A stretch of 64,000 nt of DNA from Myxococcales bacterium (GTDB taxonomy: Bacteria > Myxococcota > Polyangia > Nannocystales > Nannocystaceae): NCBI GenBank assembly GCA_016793465.1, contig JAEUJW010000065.1, forward strand, positions 1-64,000, in the 5' to 3' direction. The notes under the pieces are model-generated. The model did not search any database. It had not been told where the DNA came from and worked only from the letters and a program-made list of their open reading frames with translations. Below, in pieces: positions 40,652 to 49,333 of the stretch (its first letter is position 1; the number at the start of each line of letters is the position of its first letter). A program made the translations under genes and the position numbers.

Positions 40652-42001
40652 ATGGCGGCGTGGCTGTATCGCAACCGCTGGGCGATCTTCATCGTGCTGG
40701 CGGCGCTGGCGGTGCGGCTGCACTGGAACCTGCTGGTCCACCCGCTCGGCGACTATCAGAGCTCGGACATGCGGGGCTACACCAGCCGCGCCGAGCAGAT
40801 GGTCGCCAACTTCGGGAAGGCGTACGAGTACCACGGGTTCTTCCCGTACGGGACGCACTTCATGTTGGCGCTGCTGAAGGCGATCTTCGGCAAGGACAAC
40901 TACACGGCGATCGGCGTCGTGTACGCGCTGATCGGCGCGACGACGGTGCTGTACGGCATGAAGATCGCGGCGCTGGTGACCCGGCGCAAGTGGCTGCCGA
41001 CGGCGCTGGGCGTGCTGCTGATCTTCTATTATCCGCTGATCTCGCTCGGCGGATACACGCTGAGCGAGGCGCCGTTCGGCATGTTCATGCTGTTCTCGAC
41101 CTACCGCCTGCTCTTGCTGGTGCGGGACGGTCGGGACCGCGACGCGTGGCTGACGGGGGTGTGGGCGGCGGTCGCGTCGGCGTTCCGGCCGCAGCTGCTG
41201 CTGTCGGTGGCGGTGTTCGGGCTGGTCTGGCTGGTGATGCGCAAGACCATGACGAAGGTGCGCCTCAAGCACCTGGTGCTGGCGGGCATCCCGCTCGGGA
41301 TCATGCTGGTGTTCTCGTCGGCGCGGCTCTACCACCACACCGGTCGCTTCGGGCTGGTCAGCGAGAACGGGCGCTTCAATCAGCTGTTCGGGCGCTGTCA
41401 CAACAAGAAGGCCGTGGCGACCCCGGAGGAGCCGGGGCGCGGGAGGATCCGCTTCGGGCCGCCGCCGCTGATCCAGCTCGAGAAGCGGGCCAAGACCCAC
41501 CCCGACTCGTGGGTGCAGCTCGAGCCGGCGATCGGCGCGGAGCTGTCGTACACCGGCTACATCTCCGACGTGAAGCCGCTGCGCGAGCTGGTCAGTCGCT
41601 GCGTGCAAAAGACCGGGCTGTTGGGGCAGGCCAAGTACGCGGTGGTCAACACGCTGATGCTGTGGGCCTACAACACGCCGTGGCCCGACTCGGGCCGCGA
41701 CCTGTGGCGGCGCACGGCCAGCAACTGGCAGGCGGTGTACACCACGCTCATCGCGGTGCCCGCGGTGCTGATGGCGTTCACCTGCTTCTTCAAGAAGACG
41801 TGCGAGCGGCACGGGATCCTCGGGCTGCACGTGTGGGCGATCCTGGTGACCGCGGCGATCTACTTCGGCGACACCCGCCTGCGCACGCCGTACGACCCGA
41901 TGCTGCTGCTGCTGGCGTTCGAGCTGTACCTGTTCGTCGGCGGGCTGCTGTGGACGCGCGCGAAGGCGGCGTGGCAGCGGCGGCGGGCGGCCCGCGGCTA
42001 G
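40652..42001 (+). CDS. Multi-spanning GT-C glycosyltransferase-like membrane protein
   Basis: About 449 residues from the ATG at 40652, which is preceded by AGGGA; a TTG start at 40598 would add 18 residues. At least nine hydrophobic helices are visible, the first being WAIFIVLAALAVRL. After it comes a luminal loop with DYQSSDMRGY, where the Asp and the MRGY resemble the first loop of GT-C enzymes. A long hydrophilic loop (about 260-330) precedes the final helices. The likely role is transfer of sugar from a lipid-linked donor on the outer face of the membrane. The family is assigned by architecture only. Confidence 0.65.
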   Translation: MAAWLYRNRWAIFIVLAALAVRLHWNLLVHPLGDYQSSDMRGYTSRAEQMVANFGKAYEYHGFFPYGTHFMLALLKAIFGKDNYTAIGVVYALIGATTVLYGMKIAALVTRRKWLPTALGVLLIFYYPLISLGGYTLSEAPFGMFMLFSTYRLLLLVRDGRDRDAWLTGVWAAVASAFRPQLLLSVAVFGLVWLVMRKTMTKVRLKHLVLAGIPLGIMLVFSSARLYHHTGRFGLVSENGRFNQLFGRCHNKKAVATPEEPGRGRIRFGPPPLIQLEKRAKTHPDSWVQLEPAIGAELSYTGYISDVKPLRELVSRCVQKTGLLGQAKYAVVNTLMLWAYNTPWPDSGRDLWRRTASNWQAVYTTLIAVPAVLMAFTCFFKKTCERHGILGLHVWAILVTAAIYFGDTRLRTPYDPMLLLLAFELYLFVGGLLWTRAKAAWQRRRAARG

Positions 42002-42019
42002 ACCGCGGCGCGATGGTCG

Positions 42020-42871
42020 TTACGGGGCGGGCTTGCGGGCGACGACGACCTGCGCGTCCGTCCCTTTAATTAAAGGGCCGGGGCGGAAGTTACTGCCGTG
42101 GACGACGAGCTCGAGGCCGGCGCTGGCGATCAGCAGGCGCAGCTCCTCGGGGAAGACCTGGCGGTGGGCGAGGTGCACGACCTTGACCGGCTTCGGCGGC
42201 GGCTTGAAGGCGCGCGGGCGCTTCGGCGCGTCATCATAAAAGATGCGGACGTGGCACACCTGCGTGTTGGGGTCGTAGGTGTGGTTGGTCGAGTAGACCA
42301 TCGGCGCGCCGGTCCGCGGGTGGGTGAAGTGGGTGACGCTGTGGCGCTCGTCGGGGTCCCAGGTCAGCCACTCGAGGTCGGGCAGCAGCACGTCGAGGGC
42401 GAAGGTGCCGCCGGGCACGAGCACGCGGCGGGCCTCGCGGAAGCAGGCGAGCAGGTCCTGCCAGCGGTACAGGTGCATGAGCACGTTGAAGGGGGCGATC
42501 ACCAGGTCGAAGGCGGCGTCGGCGAGCGGCAGGGCGGTGATGTCCCCGAGGACAGGTTCGACGCGGTGGCCGAGCGCGGGCTGCTCGGCGAGCTTGGCCT
42601 GCAGGCGGTCGAGCATCGGCTGCATGCGGTCGACGGCGGTGACGCGGTGGCCGTCGGTGGCGAGCGGGAGGGTGATCCTGCCGGTGCCGGCGCCGAGCTC
42701 GAGGACCTGCAGGCCGGCGCCGAGCGAGCGCGCGAGGTCGCGGTACCAGCGGATGTCGTGGCGGTGGTCGCGGTACTCGAAGTCGTAGAGCTCGGCGTCC
42801 TCGTAGTGCTCGCTGGTGCCGCGGGACAGCAGGCCCGGGTGGTCCGGCGGGAGCTTGGAGTCAGCCGCCAT
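42020..42871 (-). CDS. Class I SAM-dependent methyltransferase
   Basis: Predicted 283 residues. Motif I is VLELGAGTGRITLPLA (about residue 56), followed by VTAVDRMQPMLDRL and PLADAAFDLVIAPFNVLMHL. The later YDPNTQVCHVRIFYDD segment resembles small-molecule methyltransferases of the Methyltransf_25/11 group. The substrate is not predictable. The last codons contain CCCTTTAATTAAAGGG, a 16-bp palindrome with a TTAATTAA core encoding LIK. The start overlaps the end of pcnB by 11 bp, so the pair is probably an operon. Confidence 0.82.
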   Translation of the reverse strand: MAADSKLPPDHPGLLSRGTSEHYEDAELYDFEYRDHRHDIRWYRDLARSLGAGLQVLELGAGTGRITLPLATDGHRVTAVDRMQPMLDRLQAKLAEQPALGHRVEPVLGDITALPLADAAFDLVIAPFNVLMHLYRWQDLLACFREARRVLVPGGTFALDVLLPDLEWLTWDPDERHSVTHFTHPRTGAPMVYSTNHTYDPNTQVCHVRIFYDDAPKRPRAFKPPPKPVKVVHLAHRQVFPEELRLLIASAGLELVVHGSNFRPGPLIKGTDAQVVVARKPAP

Positions 42872-44222
42872 CGCGCTCGCGGGCCCCGGGTCGGCGGTCC
42901 TCGGCGGGGCGGCGGGCGCGGACGCGCTTCTTGCGGCGCTTGCGGGGCGGGCCGAGGTCGTCTTGTTCGGCCTGCAGGGCGCCGGCGCCGGCGCCCGCGA
43001 GGCGCTGCCAGTGCAGCAGCTCGGAGCCGTCGCTGTTGCGGGCCTTGACCGAGAGGCCGAGGAACACGAGGGCGTCGTGGAAGTACTGGCGCTGCACGAG
43101 CGAGGGCCGGCGCTTCTTGCGGGAGGCGGCCTCGACCATGCGGCGGTGGGCCATGAGGATCTGGCGCGCGAGCTCGCGGTCGCGGCGGGCGATGCCGAGG
43201 GCGCTGCAGATCGGGAGCATGAGCTCGTCGATGCGCTGGTCGAGGCCCTGGCGCGACGAGGTCATCCACGTGTCGTCGATCAGCGGGGCGAACAGCACGG
43301 CCAGCAGCACGCCGTTGCCGGCGATCTGGTGGGTCGCGCCGGTGTACTCGTCGAGCGCGCCGAGCAGGTCCCACAGCAGGCGGCTCGGCTGGCCGGGCAG
43401 CGAGCGGGCCGGGCTGACGAGGCCGTGCGCGGGCGGCTCGGCCGGGTTGTTGGCCGGGGGCGGCGGCGACGGCAGGCGGGCGTAGAGCTCGAGGTAGCTC
43501 GGCATGATGTGCTGCACGAGCTGGCACTCGAGCATGAGCTCGAAGCTGCGGCGGGCCGCGCCGCCGCGCATGAGCTTGTAAATCTCCTCGAGCACGCGGG
43601 CGCGCGAGCACTTGTTGATGTCCTGGACGGTGGCGAGCAGGGCCTGCCAGGTGCCGACCTCGACGGTGAAGTCGAGGCGGGCGGCGAACTTGATCGCGCG
43701 GATCATCCGCACGGGGTCCTCCTGGAAGCGGAGGACGGGGTCGCCGATGGTGCGGATGACGCCGCGGTCGAGGTCGGCGAGGCCGTCGACGAAGTCGACG
43801 ATGGTGTCGTCGTCGAGGTCGTAGAACAGGCCGTTGATGGTGAAGTCGCGGCGGCGGGCGTCGTCCTCGACCGTGCCCCACTCGTTGTCGTGGGTGATCA
43901 GCGGGTCGTCTTCGGAGGTGATCGGGGTGGTGCGAAACGTGCTGGTCTCGATCACCTTGGGGCCGAAGAATACGTGCGCGAGCTTGAAGCGGCGGCCGAT
44001 GATGCGGCAGTTGCGAAACGTGCGGCGGATGTTCTCCGGGGTGGCGCTGGTGGCCACGTCGAAGTCCTTGGGGCGGCGCTTCAGGTACAGGTCGCGCACG
44101 CAGCCGCCGACCAAGTAGGCCTCGAACCCCCCCGCGACCAGCTTGCGCACGACCTTGAGCGCGTCGGGATCCACATCCTTGAGGGAAATGGCGCCTCTCG
44201 TCCCTGATTTTCCGTCGGCCAT
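42861..44222 (-). CDS. pcnB: Poly(A) polymerase / PcnB-type nucleotidyltransferase
   Basis: Predicted 453 residues. The class II nucleotidyltransferase core reads LVGGCVRDLYLKRRPKDFDV, with the catalytic Asp pair in DFDV. Then come NCRIIGRRFKLAHVFFG and RRDFTINGLFYD, which favour the poly(A) polymerase PcnB over a CCA-adding enzyme. The C-terminal 50 residues are Arg/Lys-rich (RKRRKKRVRARRP), typical of PcnB RNA-binding tails. It adds 3' A-tails that promote RNA decay. The ATG at 44222 gives MADGKSGTRG; the frame remains open upstream without codon support. Followed by an overlapping methyltransferase gene. Confidence 0.88.
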   Translation of the reverse strand: MADGKSGTRGAISLKDVDPDALKVVRKLVAGGFEAYLVGGCVRDLYLKRRPKDFDVATSATPENIRRTFRNCRIIGRRFKLAHVFFGPKVIETSTFRTTPITSEDDPLITHDNEWGTVEDDARRRDFTINGLFYDLDDDTIVDFVDGLADLDRGVIRTIGDPVLRFQEDPVRMIRAIKFAARLDFTVEVGTWQALLATVQDINKCSRARVLEEIYKLMRGGAARRSFELMLECQLVQHIMPSYLELYARLPSPPPPANNPAEPPAHGLVSPARSLPGQPSRLLWDLLGALDEYTGATHQIAGNGVLLAVLFAPLIDDTWMTSSRQGLDQRIDELMLPICSALGIARRDRELARQILMAHRRMVEAASRKKRRPSLVQRQYFHDALVFLGLSVKARNSDGSELLHWQRLAGAGAGALQAEQDDLGPPRKRRKKRVRARRPAEDRRPGARERDGG

Positions 44223-44476
44223 GCTTTTGCTGGGCTCCTGTAACACATCTCGCCGCGAGCCCGCCGAAACCTCGCGTGTGTGGCCGCCCACCAGGAATTC
44301 GGGCGACGCGCCGTGACGGGGATGAGGCCGGACGACGGGATGGCAACCCCGGAAAAATGCGCAAGTCCGCGCGGTTTGTTCAGTGGTCTCGGCCGCCACT
44401 TGATCCCATCCAGATAAAGCGCGGCGTTGACTCAGCGCGATACGGAGAGCAGTTTACTGAACAGACGGACAAGCTG

Positions 44477-45295
44477 ATGAGCACCGGATTCCAGACGCTT
44501 CAGGTCACCTCCTCGTGCACGGGCCTCCATGTGCTGCTCGGGCCGCGTCAGGCCGGGTCTTCGGACGGCCTGGAGCTCGGCCTGGCCTCGCTGATCGCCG
44601 AGCACGAGGCCTCGGGTGAGCCGGTCACCACCGTCAGCCTGCGCCTCCAGCGGGCCGAGGACGCGTTCTGGGCCATGACGGCGCTGCGCTGGCTGTCGGC
44701 CCACGGGCGCCGGGTCATCCTCCGGACCGCGAAGGTGATGCCGAAGCCGCTGGTCCTGGCCGCCCGCGACTGCGGGGCCACCGTCGTGCTCGAAATGGCG
44801 CACAGCAAGCTCGAGGTCCAGCGGGCCCTGCTCGGGGCCGAGGCGGACGCGGCGCCGGCGCTGTTGCTGCAGGCGCAGCACCTGCGGCGGCTGGGGGTCG
44901 GGGTCGCGGTGCAGCTCGGGCCGCTGGTCGCGGGGCTGCACGACCGGCCGGGGCAGATCGACGGGCTGGTGCGGCACATCGCGGCGGCCGACATCCACGA
45001 CGTGCACCTCGGCGTGGCTCGCCTGACGCCGGAGCGCCTGCAGTCGCTGCTCGCGGCGCTCGACGTCGAGGGCGCGTTCGAGGTCCAGCGGCGCTACGGC
45101 GTCACCACGAGCACGGGCTCGTGGCGGCTGTCGGCGCTGGCGGCCAACAACCTCCGCGAGGGCGCGCGCACGGTGGTGCAAGGCGAGGGCCTGGTGGTCG
45201 ACGGCTGCGGCTGCGCGGCCCACTGCCACCTCGATCTGGCGGAGCGGCGCGCCTACGTGGCGGTCCAGGGCCCCGAGCTGTTCGCGGAGGCGTGA
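44477..45295 (+). CDS. TIM-barrel protein resembling radical-SAM proteins but without the Cys cluster motif
   Basis: Predicted 272 residues. Segments such as TTVSLRLQRAEDAFWAMTAL, LRRLGVGVAVQLGPLVAGLH and DIHDVHLGVARLTPERLQSL have the strand-helix rhythm of the later half of spore-photoproduct-lyase-like radical-SAM barrels. The CxxxCxxC cluster motif is absent; only TSSCTGLHV and a C-terminal GCGCAAHCHLD carry Cys. It may be a degenerate or cluster-free relative, or a new family; I am not sure. The ATG at 44477 follows a plausible but weakly spaced promoter. Divergent from pcnB. Confidence 0.5.
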   Translation: MSTGFQTLQVTSSCTGLHVLLGPRQAGSSDGLELGLASLIAEHEASGEPVTTVSLRLQRAEDAFWAMTALRWLSAHGRRVILRTAKVMPKPLVLAARDCGATVVLEMAHSKLEVQRALLGAEADAAPALLLQAQHLRRLGVGVAVQLGPLVAGLHDRPGQIDGLVRHIAAADIHDVHLGVARLTPERLQSLLAALDVEGAFEVQRRYGVTTSTGSWRLSALAANNLREGARTVVQGEGLVVDGCGCAAHCHLDLAERRAYVAVQGPELFAEA

Positions 45296-45429
45296 TTCAC
45301 ATGACGATCATCGGCAAGCGATACACGCGGATCCTCCGCGGGCGTCACGGGCTCGCGCCGCTCGACATGCGGGGCGTCACCTTGACGGGAGAGGCGCTGG
45401 CGGGGATGCGGGTGATCTCGACGGAGCGC

Positions 45430-45552
45430 TCAGGTGGCGCCGTCGGTCTCGTCCGAGTCGTCGAGCTGCTGGACCGTATTGATACAAGCCATGCTTCCGG
45501 CGGCGATCATCAAGGCACCGAGGAGGAGCAGGGTAAAGAATTTACGGTTCAT
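45430..45552 (-). CDS. 40-residue lipoprotein coupled to the TMTC-like gene
   Basis: The ATG (45550-45552) lies inside the last codons of the membrane protein gene, overlapping it by 11 bp. The product reads MNRKFFTLLLLGALMIAAGS, then MACINTVQQLDDSDETDGAT. That is a basic N-terminus, a hydrophobic core, a lipobox GSMAC and only 18 residues after the Cys, mostly acidic. It has the hallmarks of a tiny exported lipoprotein such as entericidin- or Lpp-like peptides, though no family match is claimed. Confidence 0.62.
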   Translation of the reverse strand: MNRKFFTLLLLGALMIAAGSMACINTVQQLDDSDETDGAT

Positions 45553-47539
45553 CCGCGAAAACTCCGACGAGGTCTGCGAACCTTACCATGGTTGGGGCGT
45601 AGAGCCGCAAGGCGTCTCGATGCCGCGCTATGAGCGCGGTCCGATCGACGGGGTCCGCGGCCAACCAGGTCTGGGTGTTGGCGGCGACGAGGTCACGGAC
45701 CTCGAGCGGACGTCCGAGGTCGAGGAGCAGCGCGACGTGGCCGAGGAGCGGCTCTCCGCGTTCGGGCGCGAGGGCCAGCGCCCGCTGGTAGTGCTGGGCG
45801 GCCCGCTGCGGCTCTCCGAGGCGGTGGAAGATCTGCCCGGCGACGTCGTGCAGCTCCGGTGAGTACGGGTAGGCCGAAAGACCGCGATCGAGGGCGTCCA
45901 GGGCCAGGCGGCGGCGTTCGGCGTCGCCGCGGCGCGGGAGGTCGAGGCTGGTCTGGGCCAGGCCGGCGAAGATGCGGGCGTTGCGGTCGGGGCTGACGGC
46001 CAGAGCGGCGGCGAAGCGGCGGTGGGCCTCGTCCCAGTCCTCGGCGGCGGCGGCGAGGCGGGCGAAGCACAGCTGCGGGAGCTCGTAGGTCGGGTCGAGG
46101 CGCTCGGCGAAGGTGCAGTGCGCGCCGGCGAGGGCCCGCTGGACGGCCTGCTTGTCGCGGCCCTGGGCGGCGCCGAGGTTGGCGATCAGCAGCTCGCCCA
46201 TGACTGCGTGGGCGCGGGCCGAGCCGGGGGCCCGCTGGAGGGCGATGGTCCACAGCGCGGTGTTGCTGCGGTAGGTGAAGCCGGCGCCGACCAGCACGGC
46301 GCCCTGGACGACGGCGAAGGCGGCGACCGGGGCCAGCCAGAGCGCGGGCTGGCCGAAGCGGGCGGCGAGGCGGCGGCCGGCGATCAACAGCAGGGCGGCG
46401 AGGCCGAGGCAGACCGCGACGCTCGGCAGATACATGAAACGGTCAGCGCGCATGTTGGGCATGGCGGCGAGGTTGCTGGTCGGCAGGGCGAGGGCGAAGG
46501 CGCCGAGGATCGTCAGGGCGAGCAGCGGTCGGCGGCGGGTCTGCGCCAGGCCGGCGGCGAACAGGGCCAGCAGGGCGGCGGCGGAGAGCGCGGTGGCGGG
46601 CTCGGTCCAGGCGGCGCCGCGGTCGACGTACTCGGGCGAGAGGCCGAGCGGGACCAGCATCTGCTGGAGGTAGCCGAGGTGGATCTGCGTCGACATGGCC
46701 AGGACCGGGCCGAGGCCGTCGCGGGTGACCTGGAGGCGGAGGTTGGCGGGGCCGTAGGGGTCTACCTGTCCGTAAAGCCAGGTGGTGTGGGCGAGGGTCG
46801 CGGCGGCGCCGGCGAGCAGCACGAGGCCGAGCAGGACGACGCGGCGCCGCGGCGGGCGCGGGGCCCACGGCGCGAGCCCTTCGGCGAGGACCCACAGCAG
46901 GGGGATCGCGGCGGCGCTCTGCTTGCACGCGCAGGCGGCCAGCGACAGGAGGAGGGCGAGCGGGGCGAACAGCGCGGGGCGCCGGCGGATCGCGGTCGAG
47001 GCGGCGAGGCAGGCGAGCAGGCCGAGCAGGGCGGCGAGCAGGTCCTCGCGGAAGGACACCACGGCGATGACCTCGGCGTGGATCGCCAGCAGGCCGAACA
47101 CGGCGACGGTGGCGGCCCACAGCGCGAGCGGGGCGCCGAGGCGGCGCAGCCAGGCGGCCAGGGCGGCGCACGCTCCGAGGTGGAGGGCGATCGAGACGGC
47201 GTGGTGCAGCCGGGGGTCGAGGCCGAGCAGCTGGTAGGTGAGGGTGTCGAAGACGACGAGGCCGGGGCGGAAGGCGTCGGGGACGTTGCGGGCGACGGCC
47301 TCGGGGGTGAACAGCAGGCCGAGGTCGGCCGGGCTGCGGAGGAAGCCGTTGGTGACGATGGTCCAGCCGTCGTCGTAGACGAACCCGAAGCCGAGCTGGG
47401 GCAGCAGGACCACGCCGATCAGCGTGAGCAGCCCGGCCAGCACGACGCCCGGGCGCAGGCCCGCGAGCTCGAGGCCGGGTGGCGGATCGCCGGCCGCGGC
47501 GAGGCGGGGTGCGTCGCCCGGGCTCGCGGCGTCGGTCAT
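45542..47539 (-). CDS. TMTC-like membrane protein with TPR tail
   Basis: Predicted 665 residues. The first two thirds hold about ten membrane helices. The first external loop has FGFVYDDGWTIVTNGFLRSP, where the acidic pair and the later DAFRPGLVVFDTLTYQLLG and LHHAVSIALHLGAC reproduce the TMTC/GT-C first-loop pattern. The last 220 residues form TPR repeats (for example ERLDPTYELPQLCFARLAAA, then PQRAAQHYQRALALAPERGE). Such proteins are thought to mannosylate exported proteins. Its stop overlaps the tiny lipoprotein gene at 45430. Confidence 0.75.
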   Translation of the reverse strand: MTDAASPGDAPRLAAAGDPPPGLELAGLRPGVVLAGLLTLIGVVLLPQLGFGFVYDDGWTIVTNGFLRSPADLGLLFTPEAVARNVPDAFRPGLVVFDTLTYQLLGLDPRLHHAVSIALHLGACAALAAWLRRLGAPLALWAATVAVFGLLAIHAEVIAVVSFREDLLAALLGLLACLAASTAIRRRPALFAPLALLLSLAACACKQSAAAIPLLWVLAEGLAPWAPRPPRRRVVLLGLVLLAGAAATLAHTTWLYGQVDPYGPANLRLQVTRDGLGPVLAMSTQIHLGYLQQMLVPLGLSPEYVDRGAAWTEPATALSAAALLALFAAGLAQTRRRPLLALTILGAFALALPTSNLAAMPNMRADRFMYLPSVAVCLGLAALLLIAGRRLAARFGQPALWLAPVAAFAVVQGAVLVGAGFTYRSNTALWTIALQRAPGSARAHAVMGELLIANLGAAQGRDKQAVQRALAGAHCTFAERLDPTYELPQLCFARLAAAAEDWDEAHRRFAAALAVSPDRNARIFAGLAQTSLDLPRRGDAERRRLALDALDRGLSAYPYSPELHDVAGQIFHRLGEPQRAAQHYQRALALAPERGEPLLGHVALLLDLGRPLEVRDLVAANTQTWLAADPVDRTALIARHRDALRLYAPTMVRFADLVGVFADEP

Positions 47540-47543
47540 CGGT

Positions 47544-48101
47544 CTACTTGTTGTCGGCGTTCTGGCAGCGGCCGGGCGGGGCGGTGTCGCGTCGCTTCTT
47601 GGGGGCGAGCGGGCCGCAGTTGGTCCAGTCGTAGCCGTAGGTGGTGATGGCCAGGACGGCGCCGACCACGGTGATCACGGCGCCGGCGATCGAGGCCTTG
47701 TTGAGGGCGGCGCCGCGCGACTCGAGCGAGCGGGCGTCGTCGGCGGCGATGTTGCTGTGGTAGCCGTTGTAGAGCTGGCGCTGGGTGGCGTAGGCGGCGG
47801 AGCCGGTGGCGATCGTGCCGACGCCGCCGACCGCGGTCAGGCCGATGCCGAGCCAGAAGAGGATGGGGGTGACCGGGCGCTTGCGCTGGACGTCGGCCCG
47901 CGGCTGGTCGGCGGGGCGCGGCTCGGCCGGCTGGTTGCGCAGCTCGTAGCCGTTGCGCACGGCCATGTTGCCGACCATGAGCCGGCTGTCGAGCGCGCGC
48001 GTGGGCGAGGGGGCTTCGAACGCGGCGCAGGCGGTCGTCAGCGCGAGGCCGGCGACGAGGACGGCCCGCCCGAGGGGCCGTGATGGGCGCTGGGTGGTCA
48101 T
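47544..48101 (-). CDS. Small exported membrane protein (lipobox plus two helices)
   Basis: Predicted 185 residues. The signal region ALVAGLALTTAC-like carries a lipobox LTTAC. Two further hydrophobic segments occur (TPILFWLGIGLTAVGGVGTI and AGAVITVVGAVLAITTYGY), separated by an Ala/Ser-rich linker with QRQLYNGYHSNIAADDARS. This layout is common in myxobacterial cell-envelope proteins that follow Cys-rich lipoproteins. It overlaps the upstream gene by four bases (ATGA) and sits 4 bp ahead of the TMTC-like gene, so one operon is likely. Confidence 0.7.
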   Translation of the reverse strand: MTTQRPSRPLGRAVLVAGLALTTACAAFEAPSPTRALDSRLMVGNMAVRNGYELRNQPAEPRPADQPRADVQRKRPVTPILFWLGIGLTAVGGVGTIATGSAAYATQRQLYNGYHSNIAADDARSLESRGAALNKASIAGAVITVVGAVLAITTYGYDWTNCGPLAPKKRRDTAPPGRCQNADNK

Positions 48102-48970
48102 CCGCCGGATCCTTCGCTGGTGTCGCCCGTGGTCTCGCCGGTGGTGGCGCCCGTCGCGGGGGTGCAGTAGCCGAAGACCTCGTCGCAGTCGAAGCCGTCG
48201 GGGCAGTCGACGGCGTCCTCGCCGAGGCAGCTCCGCTGGCAGATGCCGAAGCTGGGCATGCAGACCTGCATGTCGGGGCACGGCTCGCCGTCGGGGTCGC
48301 AGGTCGCCAGGCAGGCGGACAGGCCGCCGATGCCCAGGCAGATGGTGCCCTCGTCGCAGGGGGTGGCGTCGGGGTTGTCGCAGCCGGGCAGGCAGATGGC
48401 GTCCTGGCAGTAGGAGCCGGCCGGGCAGGGCTCCGCGTCGTCGTCGTCGCAGCGGATGCCGCAGAAGCCGGCGCCCTCGGGGAAGGCGCTGACGTCGACG
48501 CCGCCCATGCCGGAGAACAGGTCGGGGTCGATGCTGCCCTTCTCGATCGGGAGGCAGCGCTGGGGGGCGGTGCAGAAGTCGTCGTTCGAGTCGAAGTTGT
48601 ACTTGTCGTACGCGTCCGTCCCGCAGGTGTTGGCGCAGCGGCCGTTGAGGCAGAAGTTGAAGCCGGAGGCCGGGGGGCAGTCGTCCTGGACGGTGTAGAA
48701 GTCGCAGGTGAACTCGCAGAGGCCGGCGACGCAGGTCTGGCGGTAGCCGACGCCCTTGTCGGGGTCGGCGACGACCTCCTCGGAGTCGCAGCCCTCGATC
48801 AGGCCCTTGGCGTCGGCCATGGGGACGAGGGCGCCCGCGCAGGTGCGGGCGAGGCAGTCGGCGTCCGACTCGCAGGAATAGCGGAAGCCGGGGGCCGGGG
48901 CGGGCTTGAGGAAACAACCCCCGGCGACCCCGGACATGAACGCGACGGCGGCGAAGAGCAGGCGACGCAT
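48098..48970 (-). CDS. Cys-rich lipoprotein, 290 residues
   Basis: The signal MRRLLFAAVAFMSGVAGGC ends in lipobox VAGGC. The mature part has more than 30 Cys residues in short EGF/DUF-like units (CESDADCLARTC, CVAGLCEFTC, CPAGSYCQDAICLPGC, CPDMQVCMPSFGICQRSC), probably paired in disulfides outside the inner membrane. The tail is Thr/Gly/Ser-rich. First gene of a probable four-gene operon (48098, 47544, 45542, 45430). Similar modules are frequent in myxobacterial surface proteins. Confidence 0.75.
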   Translation of the reverse strand: MRRLLFAAVAFMSGVAGGCFLKPAPAPGFRYSCESDADCLARTCAGALVPMADAKGLIEGCDSEEVVADPDKGVGYRQTCVAGLCEFTCDFYTVQDDCPPASGFNFCLNGRCANTCGTDAYDKYNFDSNDDFCTAPQRCLPIEKGSIDPDLFSGMGGVDVSAFPEGAGFCGIRCDDDDAEPCPAGSYCQDAICLPGCDNPDATPCDEGTICLGIGGLSACLATCDPDGEPCPDMQVCMPSFGICQRSCLGEDAVDCPDGFDCDEVFGYCTPATGATTGETTGDTSEGSGG

Positions 48971-49333
48971 GGCGGAGGTCCGGCTTATAGCAGCGCCCGA
49001 CGGGAAGGTGCAGACGACGCAGGGAACGGCGTCACCAGGGGACGACCGCGAGGCGCGAGGATGCGCACGGTGACCGCGGCCCCGGGCGCAGAGCCCGGCC
49101 TGTCGCGGTCCACGGCGTGGGCGCGAGGGCGGGGCGCCGGCGCGGCGATCGGAGCAGGCTCACGCGGGCAGGGGGGCGGCGAGTTGCCGGGGTGGCCTCG
49201 TGCGTGTTACACGGCCGCCCCGTAACCCAATCCACATGCCCGTGGAGGGTCCGTGGCGTGCCGCGGCGAGCAGATCGCCCGGTGGATCGGACCCGACGAA
49301 CCGGGCAGAGGCACCAACGCCAGGACGAGACAC
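48971..49333. other. Intergenic region upstream of rpsB
   Basis: This 363-bp gap lies between divergent genes and must carry the rpsB promoter and leader. I see no ORF with codon bias. CGTGTTACACGG (about 49200) is a small imperfect dyad. No clear S2-binding leader structure can be drawn by eye. Confidence 0.55.

Noticed and set aside
45301..45633. Plus-strand ORF beginning MTIIGKRYTRILRG right after the 44.5-kb gene
   Set aside because: The first 45 codons look protein-like, but the frame then runs antisense to the small lipoprotein and the TMTC-like gene, and no ribosome-binding site is seen. A degenerate gene remnant cannot be excluded.
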